Source: Burkholderiales bacterium
GTDB lineage: Bacteria > Pseudomonadota > Gammaproteobacteria > Burkholderiales > Burkholderiaceae_C
Assembly: GCA_016223165.1 (NCBI GenBank)
Contig: JACRPO010000012.1
Span: 496,001-560,000 of the forward strand
Direction of reading: 5' to 3'
Length of the DNA: 64,000 nt
Under the pieces are notes generated by a model. The model was not told the DNA's origin, made no database searches, and was given only the letters and a program-made list of their open reading frames with translations. Positions 40,838 through 48,571 of the stretch are shown here, in pieces (position 1 is the first letter of the stretch; each line of letters opens with the position of its first letter). Both the position numbers and the translations under genes were made by a program.

Positions 40838-42865
40838 GTGACCGCGATTGCTGACGCCTTCCTGAACATCCGGGCCGATCACTTGGCGTCGGACGCCCTG
40901 TTCTCGCAGTTCATCGTGCCGCCCTTCTTCAAGCGCAAGAGCATCTTCGCGGATCGGCGTTCGGTGCGAATCCTCGGTGGGCGCGGCTGTGGCAAGACGA
41001 TGTTCCTGCGCTACTTCAACCACGGCTCGTCGCTCAACCCCATACGAGAGGAGATCCCCGAGTCGGAACTGGAGTCAATCGGCTTGTACCTGCGGCCCGA
41101 CACGGGTTTCTGCGGCTTGATGACCGCGCCCTGGCTGGGCGAGCAGCGCGCCAAGCTTGCTTTCTCCCACTACGTCGCGCTGAACCTCCTGGTGGACGCC
41201 TGCCGTGCGGTTAGTTCGATCAACCAGGCGAACTTCGCCCTCGGGCGCCTGAACCTCGGCGACCCCGGGTTGAGTGCCGCCCTGGCGCACCAACTGCGGC
41301 TCAAAGAGCCGAAGGTCAGCGCGCTGGAAGCCGAGCTGGAAATGCGCTTAGTCGAACTGGAAGACTGGGTGCGCAATCCGAAGGCCAATGCTGAGCCGAC
41401 GCTTGTCTCATTTGCATCGGTGCTCCCGCGGCTTGCGGGTGACCTGGCCAAGGCGCACCCGCGCATGGCCAGAGTCGGCTTCCGCGCCTTCATCGACGAG
41501 TTCGAGAATCTGCCGGGTGCCCATCGCGAGGTGATCTGCGACGCCATCAAGCATCCCAGCCTGCAGATGGCCGTTCACATCGCCTACAAGAAGCACGCGG
41601 TGATCGACCTGAAGACGAGCAGCGACGAGCGGATAGTCGAGTTCCATGACCTTACGACCATCGACCTCGAGGCCGAGCTGGCAACCGGCGGGGAGTTTGA
41701 GCTCTTGGCCGCCGAACTGTTCCTGCTGCGCGCCCACCAGGCGGACACGCCGTACAACTGTCCCGTCTTCAAGCCCGAGAAGCTGCACGACGCCCGGCAC
41801 CTTGAATATCGCCTGTCCAAGCAGTATCGAGAGCAGGTGCTGCGCTGCGTACGCGAGATCCTACCGAGCCCGAGCGCCACGGACATCTCGAAAGGCGTCG
41901 TGGCGGATGCGCCGCTACGCAAGCGCCTGACCGACATGATCCAGAAGGGGCTCGCCCTTCAAGGGCTGGAAGGCGAGGTGCAGGCTGCCGACCTGATCGA
42001 CGACAAGTACCCACAGGCCAGCATCGTGCTAGGTGCGGTGCTCAACCGGCGCAGTCAAGCCAAGTCGGACATCGTCGGCGCGTACCGAAAGGCGATCGAC
42101 GCGGGCCCTTCCGACACCGACCCGTTCTTCAAGGTTGGTGGCTGGATCGATAACAACCTCTACGGCAGCCTCTTCTACCTGTACGCGGGGCTGCCGCGGC
42201 GCCCCAACGTCATGTACGCGGGGTTCGATCGCTTCTGCATGTTGGCCGACCCCAACCTGCGCTTCTTCCAGGCGCTGTGCCACGCGGCGCTGCTGCTGGC
42301 TTTCGAACGCACGAACGGCAAGGACATGCAAGGCCAGCTTCGCGTCGACGTCGACGTGCAGGCCAAGGCGGCGCGTCAGGTCTCCGACAAGATCTACCAG
42401 GACATCCTGCAGCTGGGCTCGCACGGCGTCGACTTGCTCGAAGTGGCCGGCCGCCTCGGCCGCCTCTTCCAGGCCTTTAATCGTCGTCGCAGCCAGAGCG
42501 AACCCGAGGTCAACCACTTCTCCATCGACCACGCCGAGCGGCATCAACTCTCGCCCCAGGCCGAGAGGATCTTGCGTGAGGCCAAGATCTGGTCGGTCCT
42601 GTACGAGGAGACGGACACGAAGAACAAGTCCGACTACGACATCGCCCAGACCGACCTGATCCTCAACCCGATCTACGCGCCACACTTCAGCATCAGCTAC
42701 CGCAAGCGGCGCAAGGTCACCTTGAGCGCGTCGCACACCGATGTGCTGTTGTCCAAGTCGGCGCAGCACTACGAAGCGGTGCTGAAAGAACTCGTCAATT
42801 TTGGCGACCAGGATCCGGGTCAGGCCGAGGACCGGCCGGGCCTCTTCGGACAAGGTCGCTTGTGA
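40838..42865 (+). CDS. ORC/CDC6-like AAA+ ATPase of the three-gene conflict system
   Basis: The 675-residue protein has Walker A GGRGCGKT at residues 47-54 and Walker B FIDEFE at 218-223 (after MARVGFRA). A sensor-like region (MAVHIAYKKHAVIDLK) and a long C-terminal helical/winged part of over 400 residues follow. The opening FLNIRADHLASDALFSQFIVPPFF and the ILGGRGCGKTMFLRYF block resemble ORC/CDC6-type STAND-like ATPases paired with PRTase-CE proteins. A role in sensing an invader or DNA structure and switching the partner is likely by analogy. It starts with GTG 7 bp after the PRTase stop and overlaps the third gene by 4 bp. Confidence 0.72.
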   Translation: MTAIADAFLNIRADHLASDALFSQFIVPPFFKRKSIFADRRSVRILGGRGCGKTMFLRYFNHGSSLNPIREEIPESELESIGLYLRPDTGFCGLMTAPWLGEQRAKLAFSHYVALNLLVDACRAVSSINQANFALGRLNLGDPGLSAALAHQLRLKEPKVSALEAELEMRLVELEDWVRNPKANAEPTLVSFASVLPRLAGDLAKAHPRMARVGFRAFIDEFENLPGAHREVICDAIKHPSLQMAVHIAYKKHAVIDLKTSSDERIVEFHDLTTIDLEAELATGGEFELLAAELFLLRAHQADTPYNCPVFKPEKLHDARHLEYRLSKQYREQVLRCVREILPSPSATDISKGVVADAPLRKRLTDMIQKGLALQGLEGEVQAADLIDDKYPQASIVLGAVLNRRSQAKSDIVGAYRKAIDAGPSDTDPFFKVGGWIDNNLYGSLFYLYAGLPRRPNVMYAGFDRFCMLADPNLRFFQALCHAALLLAFERTNGKDMQGQLRVDVDVQAKAARQVSDKIYQDILQLGSHGVDLLEVAGRLGRLFQAFNRRRSQSEPEVNHFSIDHAERHQLSPQAERILREAKIWSVLYEETDTKNKSDYDIAQTDLILNPIYAPHFSISYRKRRKVTLSASHTDVLLSKSAQHYEAVLKELVNFGDQDPGQAEDRPGLFGQGRL

Positions 42866-43779
42866 GATTCCTACGCCAGGACATCGTGAGCGAAGGAGAA
42901 GCCGCCCATGTGGGGCAGTTCGACGTCGCGTTCTTCGGCCGGGACGACCTGGATGACCGCAGCCGGCACTCGGCAGCGTTGAGCCGCGCAGTCGCTCGCC
43001 GGCACTGCCCCGTCAGGTACGACGCCGCTGCGTTCACCCTTACGGTGGATGGCCAGACAGTGAGCGTGAACGACCTAGAGGACTTGTTCCGGAGCATTCG
43101 GGCGCAGTCGATCTTGCTGGATGCGACTACCTTGGAGTTCCCCGAGATCCTCTACGTCCTGGCCGCCTACAGGATGCAGTCGCCGCGGCCGCACTGCGGC
43201 TTCTTCTACGTGGAGCCTGATGGCTACAAGTTGAAGGAGGCCGGCGCGCACGTCGTGCCGGGCAGTGCGTTTGACCTGAGCCAAGGCTTCAAGGAGCGCA
43301 ATAGCCTGCCGCTGTTCGCTCGACTGCTCAGCGACACGAATAAGGCACACCTCATCGCCTTCCTGGGCTTCGAGGGTGACCGGCTCATGCGCGAACTCGA
43401 TGGCGACGATGGCCACTTCTATCGCCGCGTCAGCATCGTCTTCGGCATCCCGCCGTTCCAGCCCAGCTGGGACCTCCATGCACTGATGGCGAACTCCAGC
43501 CTGCTCGAGCGCCAGAACACCAACGTGCTGTACTGCGGCGCGAACAACCCGCTGTCGGCCTATCGGCTCCTGCATGAGGCGCACGCGGGCATTGCGGCCG
43601 GGGATCTCAATCGCTTGGTCGTCGCACCTTTCGGGACCAAACCCATGGCCCTGGGCGTCGCGCTGTACTGCCTCGACAACGAGGTCCTCTCACCGATCTA
43701 CGACCATCCGGTGAGAAAGCCCGATCGCACGTTCGGCGTGAACCGTCGCCACTGGTATGAGGTCGACCTGGCGCGTTGA
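42862..43779 (+). CDS. Third component of the PRTase/ORC system, unknown function
   Basis: A 305-residue soluble protein that I do not recognise. Alternating strands and helices suggest an alpha/beta (Rossmann-like) fold: DVAFFGRDDLDDRSRHSAAL, SILLDATTLEFPEILYVLAAY, HCGFFYVEPDGYKL, KAHLIAFLGFEGD, VSIVFGIPPFQPSWD, TNVLYCGANNPLSAYRLL and LVVAPFGTKPMALGVALY, ending PVRKPDRTFGVNRRHWYEVDL. Regularly spaced hydrophobic strands each ending in small or polar residues resemble nucleotide- or sugar-phosphate-binding proteins. It is translationally coupled (GTGA overlap) to the ATPase, so it is very likely the dedicated effector or sensor of the system. Confidence 0.6.
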   Translation: MRFLRQDIVSEGEAAHVGQFDVAFFGRDDLDDRSRHSAALSRAVARRHCPVRYDAAAFTLTVDGQTVSVNDLEDLFRSIRAQSILLDATTLEFPEILYVLAAYRMQSPRPHCGFFYVEPDGYKLKEAGAHVVPGSAFDLSQGFKERNSLPLFARLLSDTNKAHLIAFLGFEGDRLMRELDGDDGHFYRRVSIVFGIPPFQPSWDLHALMANSSLLERQNTNVLYCGANNPLSAYRLLHEAHAGIAAGDLNRLVVAPFGTKPMALGVALYCLDNEVLSPIYDHPVRKPDRTFGVNRRHWYEVDLAR

Positions 43780-43802
43780 TCGTCGGTCGCTTTCGATCAA
43801 TG

Positions 43803-45017
43803 TCAGGCCGCCGTTGCCGAGGGCACCGGCATCGCGAGCAAGGAAGCCACCGTGAGGTGCTTGGCGCAGGATCCCTTGGCCGCGGCTTGTCTCCACCGGG
43901 TGCAGGTTTCGCCAAAGATCCAATCAACGACCCGAGCGTGGTGGCGCGGCGCCACGCGAAGGCGGTAGACGGCCTCCGTGTAGTGGCGCTGTCCCTCGGT
44001 GACTAGGGCTTGCTTGTCCAGGCAGCGCGTGCCCACGCGAGGCAGCAGGAGGTCGCCGGCGGCGGCGAACTGGAATCCGTGGTCCCGGTCCCTACTGAAG
44101 CTCACCTCTTTGCCATCTGGCGGGAAGTCCGTTGTGTGAAAGTGGGGGATCCCCAGTTCGTGAAACTGCCAGCGTGTGCGGCTTCCGCGCACGATCGAGG
44201 CACCAAGCTCTCGAAGAGCGGACATTCCTGCTCGTTTCTTGAGCTCGGAGGTGAGTTCCTCTAACTCATGGAAGCCGAAATCGAGCCGCGCCTGTGCCTT
44301 CTCCATGGGGATCCAGCGCTGTGCCTCGACGCGCAGGTCCGTACCCGCAAGACGACCCACCAAGGCCTTCTTCAGGCGCGCCTGCCCAAAGCGCGAGACC
44401 AGCAAGTAGGACTGCACCTCGGCCTTCTTGTCGAACACGTCCTTGGGTAGCTCGTAGCACTCGACCTCGCTGGCCGAAGCCAGCAAGGCGCGGCGGAACG
44501 CCACGAGGCGAGCGTCCTGCGCAATCGGCGCCCCCACGATGAAGGCCGCTTCGCTTGGTCGGCGCAACCGTGCGAGCGATTCGAGGATGAAGTAGAGGTC
44601 GAGTTGGACCCAGTCCAGGACCTGTGGGATCCCGGGGCAGAGATCGGCGACCCGGCGCTGAGCCTCAAGAGGCATCGCCTGCATGCCATAGGGCGGGTTG
44701 CCCGTGGCTCGCGAGTAGAGCTGTCCGCCGAGCTGGGCTGCCAGCCCCGAAGGCGACAGGACGTCCCCATGGACGTAGCGGGCGCAAGGGTGTACCGGGC
44801 TCGCGAGCAGCAGTTGGTCGTCAAGCTCGACGCCGACGAACTCGGACGGCTCCCGCATCTCCAGGCATGCCTGCGCGATTCGCCCGTCGCCCGACCCCAG
44901 CTCGAGCCACGAGTGCCCGTCTCCCGGCAGGAAATCGAGCAGCCGCCGCGCCAGGCGCGGCGGTGTCATGACTTGCGCGCGACGCTGGCGTGCGGATCGG
45001 GTGAGCCGGTATCGCAT
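43803..45017 (-). CDS. N6-adenine-specific DNA methyltransferase
   Basis: A 404-residue methyltransferase with SAM motif LELGSGDG at residues 38-45, an acidic VGVELDDQLL strand end and the catalytic NPPY at 107-110 within RATGNPPYGMQAM. A C-terminal ~200-residue domain probably recognises DNA (WQFHELGIPHFHTT, DLLLPRVGTRCLDKQALV, ASLLAMPVP). The layout resembles TaqI/Eco57I-like gamma-class enzymes without a nuclease domain. It may modify DNA alone, protect against a nuclease, or belong with the neighbouring PRTase/ORC system, whose last gene ends 23 bp away convergently. It diverges from a small HTH regulator that likely controls it. Confidence 0.82.
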   Translation of the reverse strand: MRYRLTRSARQRRAQVMTPPRLARRLLDFLPGDGHSWLELGSGDGRIAQACLEMREPSEFVGVELDDQLLLASPVHPCARYVHGDVLSPSGLAAQLGGQLYSRATGNPPYGMQAMPLEAQRRVADLCPGIPQVLDWVQLDLYFILESLARLRRPSEAAFIVGAPIAQDARLVAFRRALLASASEVECYELPKDVFDKKAEVQSYLLVSRFGQARLKKALVGRLAGTDLRVEAQRWIPMEKAQARLDFGFHELEELTSELKKRAGMSALRELGASIVRGSRTRWQFHELGIPHFHTTDFPPDGKEVSFSRDRDHGFQFAAAGDLLLPRVGTRCLDKQALVTEGQRHYTEAVYRLRVAPRHHARVVDWIFGETCTRWRQAAAKGSCAKHLTVASLLAMPVPSATAA

Positions 45018-45058
45018 AACGGTGTTCTTGGGACTCGGTGGCGACGAACCCAGGGCAG

Positions 45059-45087
45059 TTGTTTGTCGTTTGACTTGTCGCTATGCT
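45059..45087 (+). promoter_or_regulatory. Sigma-70-like promoter of the HTH gene, with TATGC repeats
   Basis: TTGTTT (45059-45064), a 17-bp spacer and TATGCT (45082-45087) form a good -35/-10 pair. The ATG at 45096 lies only 9 bp after the -10, so the transcript would be leaderless or nearly so. ATGC occurs three times between 45083 and 45100, a possible operator for self-control by the HTH protein. The divergent methyltransferase gene starts 42 bp away. Confidence 0.5.
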
Positions 45088-45095
45088 ATGCCACT

Positions 45096-45455
45096 ATGCC
45101 AAGATTTGCAATGAAGCACCCCCCGGTCGACGTGGCTCACGCTCGAACCATGTTGGCGGCTTACTTCGAGCGTCCGGGCAAGAGTGAGATGCAACTTTCG
45201 CGGGAAAGTGGTGTGCCTCAGTACACCATCTCGAGATTCATGACCGGCCGCACAAAGTCGGTGACGCCGGATGTTGGTAAGGCGCTACAGCATGCCAAGA
45301 ATGGCATAGGCTTGAGGGTCGGCAAGTTGGCAGCTGATCCTCGCATTCAGCGGGCATTGGGCAGCGCATGGGACGGGACCGAACAGGGCACGGCACTGCT
45401 GGCAAGCGCAATCGATGCTCTGGCGCCTGTGATTCGGAGTGCGCGGCCCAAGTAG
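45096..45455 (+). CDS. Small lambda-repressor-type HTH regulator
   Basis: The 119-residue protein contains one helix-turn-helix (SEMQLSRESGVPQYTISRFMTG, residues ~28-50) and a helical C-terminus. It is the size of controller proteins that time methyltransferase expression in mobile modification systems, and it is divergent from the N6-methyltransferase gene. No ribosome site precedes the ATG at 45096; either the transcript is leaderless or translation starts at the second Met (45111). Base composition around its start is less GC-rich than the neighbours, in keeping with a recently acquired cargo module. Confidence 0.7.
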   Translation: MPRFAMKHPPVDVAHARTMLAAYFERPGKSEMQLSRESGVPQYTISRFMTGRTKSVTPDVGKALQHAKNGIGLRVGKLAADPRIQRALGSAWDGTEQGTALLASAIDALAPVIRSARPK

Positions 45456-45775
45456 TCGGCGACCCGCCTGCACAGCCGCCTGGGTCTTCAGGCCTCGGGA
45501 CATCATGACTGCCGTCGGATCTCCGTCAGGAGGTGTGCGGCGGCGTCTGCCAACGGTTGACCCTTCCGCACGACGATCCGCGCCTTTGCCTTTCTGCTCA
45601 GGGGAGGGCAAGGTCCACGCATCAGCTTGTCGTTCTTGCAGCACGCGGTGGCATTCAGACTCCCGATGCCGAAACCCTCCCCACTTCGCCCGCAATCCGC
45701 GGCGACGCGAGCGAGGCGCGAACCTACGCTTCCCCCATGCCTCAAGACGAGCGCATCGCATCTTCGGAGACCGAC
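45456..45775. other. Intergenic stretch at the right edge of the defence island
   Basis: About 320 bases without a firm gene. A minus-strand frame at 45503-45622 (39 codons: MRGPCPPLSRKAKARIVV then a KGQPLADAAAHLL helix) looks protein-like but lacks a good ribosome site. It may be the remnant of an element gene cut by cargo insertion. An upstream ATG at 45737 would extend the next gene by 13 residues. Confidence 0.35.
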
Positions 45776-46270
45776 ATGCTGGAAGCCGCCACATCGACCC
45801 AAGAACCGCCGCTGGCTGTGCACCCAGCGGTGGACGCCATCGACACCGCGGAGACCATGCTCTGGTTGCCCGAGCACGACTGGCTGTACCAACTGCTGCG
45901 CAGCGACCGCAACGTGGCGCCACGGTTCCGGATGCCAGACCTCATCAGCGCCTGCGTATCGCAGATGTTCGCCAAGGGTGACGCCAGCCACGGGCTGTTC
46001 GCGTATCTCGGCTCCGAGTTGATGCTGCGCGAGCCCGCCACCATCCGGCGGCGCGAGGCCATGTGGCGTCCTCAATACGCTCAGCTGCACGCCCTGCAGC
46101 TCTCCGCGGCGAACCGCTACCCGAATCCTCAGTTCCAGCTTGACCAGCTGACCACCGGCTGTGTCGCGCTGGCCCGATTGGATGACCCGACCGGCGTGTG
46201 CACGCTGCGGCATGCCCGCATCAACATCGTGCGTCGTTCGGCCACCACCAAGGCCGTCCTGCCCTCCTGA
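45776..46270 (+). CDS. ICE-associated hypothetical protein
   Basis: A 164-residue soluble protein of no known family. Its core has ETMLWLPEHDWLYQLLRSDRNVA, FRMPDLISACVSQMFAKGD, LRHARINIVRR and a short basic tail. I chose the ATG preceded by GGAGA at 5-base spacing; an in-frame ATG at 45737 lacks a ribosome site. It lies just after the defence island and before the pilus operon, on the same strand as the latter. Tandem hairpins follow its stop codon. Similar proteins seem to accompany F-type ICE operons, but no role is known. Confidence 0.6.
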   Translation: MLEAATSTQEPPLAVHPAVDAIDTAETMLWLPEHDWLYQLLRSDRNVAPRFRMPDLISACVSQMFAKGDASHGLFAYLGSELMLREPATIRRREAMWRPQYAQLHALQLSAANRYPNPQFQLDQLTTGCVALARLDDPTGVCTLRHARINIVRRSATTKAVLPS

Positions 46271-46279
46271 TCAGATCCT

Positions 46280-46313
46280 TTGCCGGACAGTCCGGCAACG
46301 CTGCTTCGGCAGC
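46280..46313 (+). terminator. Tandem stem-loops after the hypothetical gene
   Basis: TTGCCGGA-CAG-TCCGGCAA (46280-46298, perfect 8-bp stem) is followed immediately by GCTGC-TTCG-GCAGC (46300-46313). They begin 9 bp after the stop codon. No T-run follows, so they may act as mRNA-stabilising or weak attenuating structures rather than a full terminator before the pilus operon. Confidence 0.45.
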
Positions 46314-46510
46314 CTCACCCGCTCGCCACCGTCTCAGTGACCCGCATCAGCGCCTTCGCGAACTGAAGGCGACGAACCCATAGCTCGCGTCGCGCTTCCT
46401 GCGCGGCCTCACCCGCTGCGAGCCGCCCCTTCTCGGGGTCGGCCTCGCCACCCGCTCCGCCGCCGGGCTCCGTGCCCTGGCGATCCCAAGGGTTCCAAGT
46501 GAGGTGAGTC

Positions 46511-47035
46511 ATGCGAGCGGTCTGGCTCTTCGGCGCCATCGCGATCCTGTTGCTTCCCTGCGTCGCGAGCGCGTGCTGGGAGCAGGCCGGCCAGCGCTAC
46601 GGCGTGTCGCCGCAGCTGCTGTATGCGATGGCCCGCGTCGAGTCGGGCCTCGACATCCGCGCCGTCAACCGCTCGCATGTGCAGCGTACGGGCAGCTACG
46701 ACATCGGCCTGTTGCAGATCAACAGCTCTCATCTGCCGGCGCTCCAGCGCCACGGCATCGCCGAGCGTGACCTCTACGACCCCTGCACCAGCATCCATGT
46801 CGGCGCTTGGCTGCTCGCGCACAACTTCTCCCGGCATGGGGTGAGCTGGGAAGGCGTCGGCGCCTACAACGCCGCCTGCAGCCAGCTCAAGGGTGAAGCC
46901 TGCCGCGCCGCGCGCAGCCGCTATGCGTGGTCTGTGTACAGGCGCCTGCCCGCGGGCAGCGCGGTGACATCAGCAGGCGCGGCCGCTCCCCTTGCATCGC
47001 CCGCGCTGCGGCTCGCCGTCAGGGTGGCACCGTGA
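46511..47035 (+). CDS. Lytic transglycosylase (SLT family) of the conjugation system
   Basis: A 174-residue exported enzyme. Its signal peptide (AVWLFGAIAILLLPCVASA) precedes the SLT domain: LLYAMARVESGLDIRAVNRSH with the catalytic Glu in ARVESGLD, YDIGLLQINSSHL, and VGAYNAAC near the end. It cuts peptidoglycan to let the conjugation machine cross the wall, like VirB1 or the F-plasmid counterpart orf169. It is the first gene of the mating-pair-formation operon and overlaps the next gene by 4 bp. Length is normal for specialised transglycosylases. Confidence 0.9.
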   Translation: MRAVWLFGAIAILLLPCVASACWEQAGQRYGVSPQLLYAMARVESGLDIRAVNRSHVQRTGSYDIGLLQINSSHLPALQRHGIAERDLYDPCTSIHVGAWLLAHNFSRHGVSWEGVGAYNAACSQLKGEACRAARSRYAWSVYRRLPAGSAVTSAGAAAPLASPALRLAVRVAP

Positions 47036-47715
47036 GCTGGCGCACCTTTGTCATCGGGCTGCTCGCCTGCGCGCTCGGTGCCTGCGCACTGTTGCGCAGC
47101 AAGGAGGAGACGCTCTCCACACCGCTGCCCGCAACTTCGCACGAGCGCGCGGAGCGCCGCCTCGCCCCACTCGCCTTCGGTCGGCACGCGCACTTTGCCG
47201 AGTGCATCGAGCCTGGCTGCCCGTCCCGCACGCCAAAGACGGTCGCAGCTACGGCTGCTCCCGCGTCACAACCTGTCGCCGCCCTTGAGCCACCCCACCT
47301 GCGGCGGCCTTCGAGCGCTCGTCTGCCCGTCACGACCGATTCACCGCCGGCCTCCGTCAAGACCACCGGGCAGCGCCTGACGCTCCTCTTCGCTCTCGGC
47401 AGCTCCACGCTGACCGGTGAGCACAGAACGCGACTGCGCCGCGCCTTGCCCGATCTGCGGCACAGCGACCGCATCGTCGTCGCCGGCCGCACCGATGACC
47501 TCGGCTCCGAATCATTGAACCAGTCGTTGGCGCTGGCCCGCGGCCTCGCGGTCCGCGACTACCTGCTCGACCTCGACCCGCAACTGCCAGGCCGCATCGC
47601 CATTGATGCCCGCGGCCGCTGCTGCTACGCCGCGCCGAACATCAACGAGCGTTCGCGCTCGCTCAACCGTCGCGTCGAGGTTGCCTATGCAGGCGATTCG
47701 GGGGCCGCTCCATGA
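47032..47715 (+). CDS. OmpA-like lipoprotein
   Basis: The 227-residue product starts with GTG and a signal ending in an LGAC lipobox (Cys17). It has a proline/alanine-rich spacer and a C-terminal OmpA-type peptidoglycan-binding domain (LLFALGSSTLTGEHR, IVVAGRTDDLGSESLNQSLALAR, then NRRVEVAY). It would tether an outer-membrane part of the transfer apparatus to the wall. The two neighbouring cysteines in RGRCCYA are unusual for this domain. It overlaps the upstream transglycosylase gene by 4 bp. Confidence 0.78.
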   Translation: MSWRTFVIGLLACALGACALLRSKEETLSTPLPATSHERAERRLAPLAFGRHAHFAECIEPGCPSRTPKTVAATAAPASQPVAALEPPHLRRPSSARLPVTTDSPPASVKTTGQRLTLLFALGSSTLTGEHRTRLRRALPDLRHSDRIVVAGRTDDLGSESLNQSLALARGLAVRDYLLDLDPQLPGRIAIDARGRCCYAAPNINERSRSLNRRVEVAYAGDSGAAP

Positions 47716-47864
47716 AGTGCCTCTGCCGCCTTGCAGCCGGGCAGCCGCCTGCACTGCCACCGAGGTGGCAACTGCGCGCTACGGCCCGCCCTCCGCCTGT
47801 CTCGCGTCGCGCCAACGCCCTCGCTCGAACCATCGCCCTGAACACGTCCCTCTTGGAGTCACTC

Positions 47865-48221
47865 ATGACCACCGCCGCCCTTCGTCCCTTCACGCCTTCC
47901 TTCACCACCCGCCGCAAGCCGTTTGCAGCGATCGCGCTGCTGGCCTTGCTCGCCATCGGCCTCTGCATCGCGATGCCGGGCTACGCGCTCGATCTGGTGG
48001 CCTTCACGGGCATCACCGGTCCGCTGGTTTCGGCGTTGACGCAGATCTCTGCGCTCGGCCCGGGCATCAAGGCGCTGGTCGGGTTCGTCGGTTTCGTCGT
48101 CGCGCTGATCTCGCTGGCCGCGCTGCGCAACTTCGGGCCGGTGCTGTTCTATGTCGGGCTCGCCATCTTCGGCGCCGTCGGTCTCGTGATCGCCGGCGCG
48201 ATCATGGGCGCGGTCGTCTGA
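47865..48221 (+). CDS. traA: F-type conjugative pilin precursor (TraA-like)
   Basis: A 118-residue precursor with a long leader (basic RRKPFAAIALLALLAIGLC... ending near GYALD) and two hydrophobic helices in the mature part, separated by a short polar turn: GPGIKALVGFVGFVVALISLA and FYVGLAIFGAVGLVIAGAIMG. This is the TraA/VirB2 pilin plan, and the next gene is traL, as in F. The ATG follows TTGGAG; the longer open frame upstream is rejected. A TGCCACC/GGTGGCA hairpin (47755-47770) lies in the leader and may tune expression. Confidence 0.75.
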   Translation: MTTAALRPFTPSFTTRRKPFAAIALLALLAIGLCIAMPGYALDLVAFTGITGPLVSALTQISALGPGIKALVGFVGFVVALISLAALRNFGPVLFYVGLAIFGAVGLVIAGAIMGAVV

Positions 48222-48255
48222 CGCCGCCGGCAGCTACTGCTCGCAGAGGCCACCG

Positions 48256-48555
48256 ATGCGCGCGAACACCTACATCCCGCGGCGGCTGGACGACCCCTGG
48301 AAGATCGGCTTCTGGGACATGGACGTGGCGGCCCCATTCCTCTTCGGCCTGTTCCTCGGCTACATGTCCGGCTCGAAGTGGTCCTTCGCGCTGTGCACGG
48401 TGGTCGGTTTCGTGACCGCGCGCTGGATCGCGCGCATCAAGGCCGACAAGCACCCGGCCTTCGCCGTGCACTGGCTGTACTGGCATCTGCCGACGAACCC
48501 GCTGACCGCGATGGGCGCGACGCCGCCGTCGCATCTTCGTCGCATGGTCGGCTGA
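48256..48555 (+). CDS. traL: Type IV secretion protein TraL
   Basis: A 99-residue membrane protein with the TraL pattern YIPRRLDDPWKIGFWDMD, a short hydrophobic hairpin (AAPFLFGLFLGYMSGSKW and FALCTVVGFVTARWI), and HPAFAVHWLYWHLP near the end. TraL (VirB3-like) is needed for pilus assembly at the inner membrane. Preceded by traA and followed 16 bp later by traE, the canonical F-type order. Confidence 0.93.
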   Translation: MRANTYIPRRLDDPWKIGFWDMDVAAPFLFGLFLGYMSGSKWSFALCTVVGFVTARWIARIKADKHPAFAVHWLYWHLPTNPLTAMGATPPSHLRRMVG

Positions 48556-48571
48556 GGCCGCGAGGGTCACG

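Noticed and set aside
45503..45622. Minus-strand 39-codon frame ending in a KGQPLADAAAHLL-like helix
   Set aside because: Protein-like but no ribosome site and no recognised family; mentioned only as a possible remnant at the island edge.
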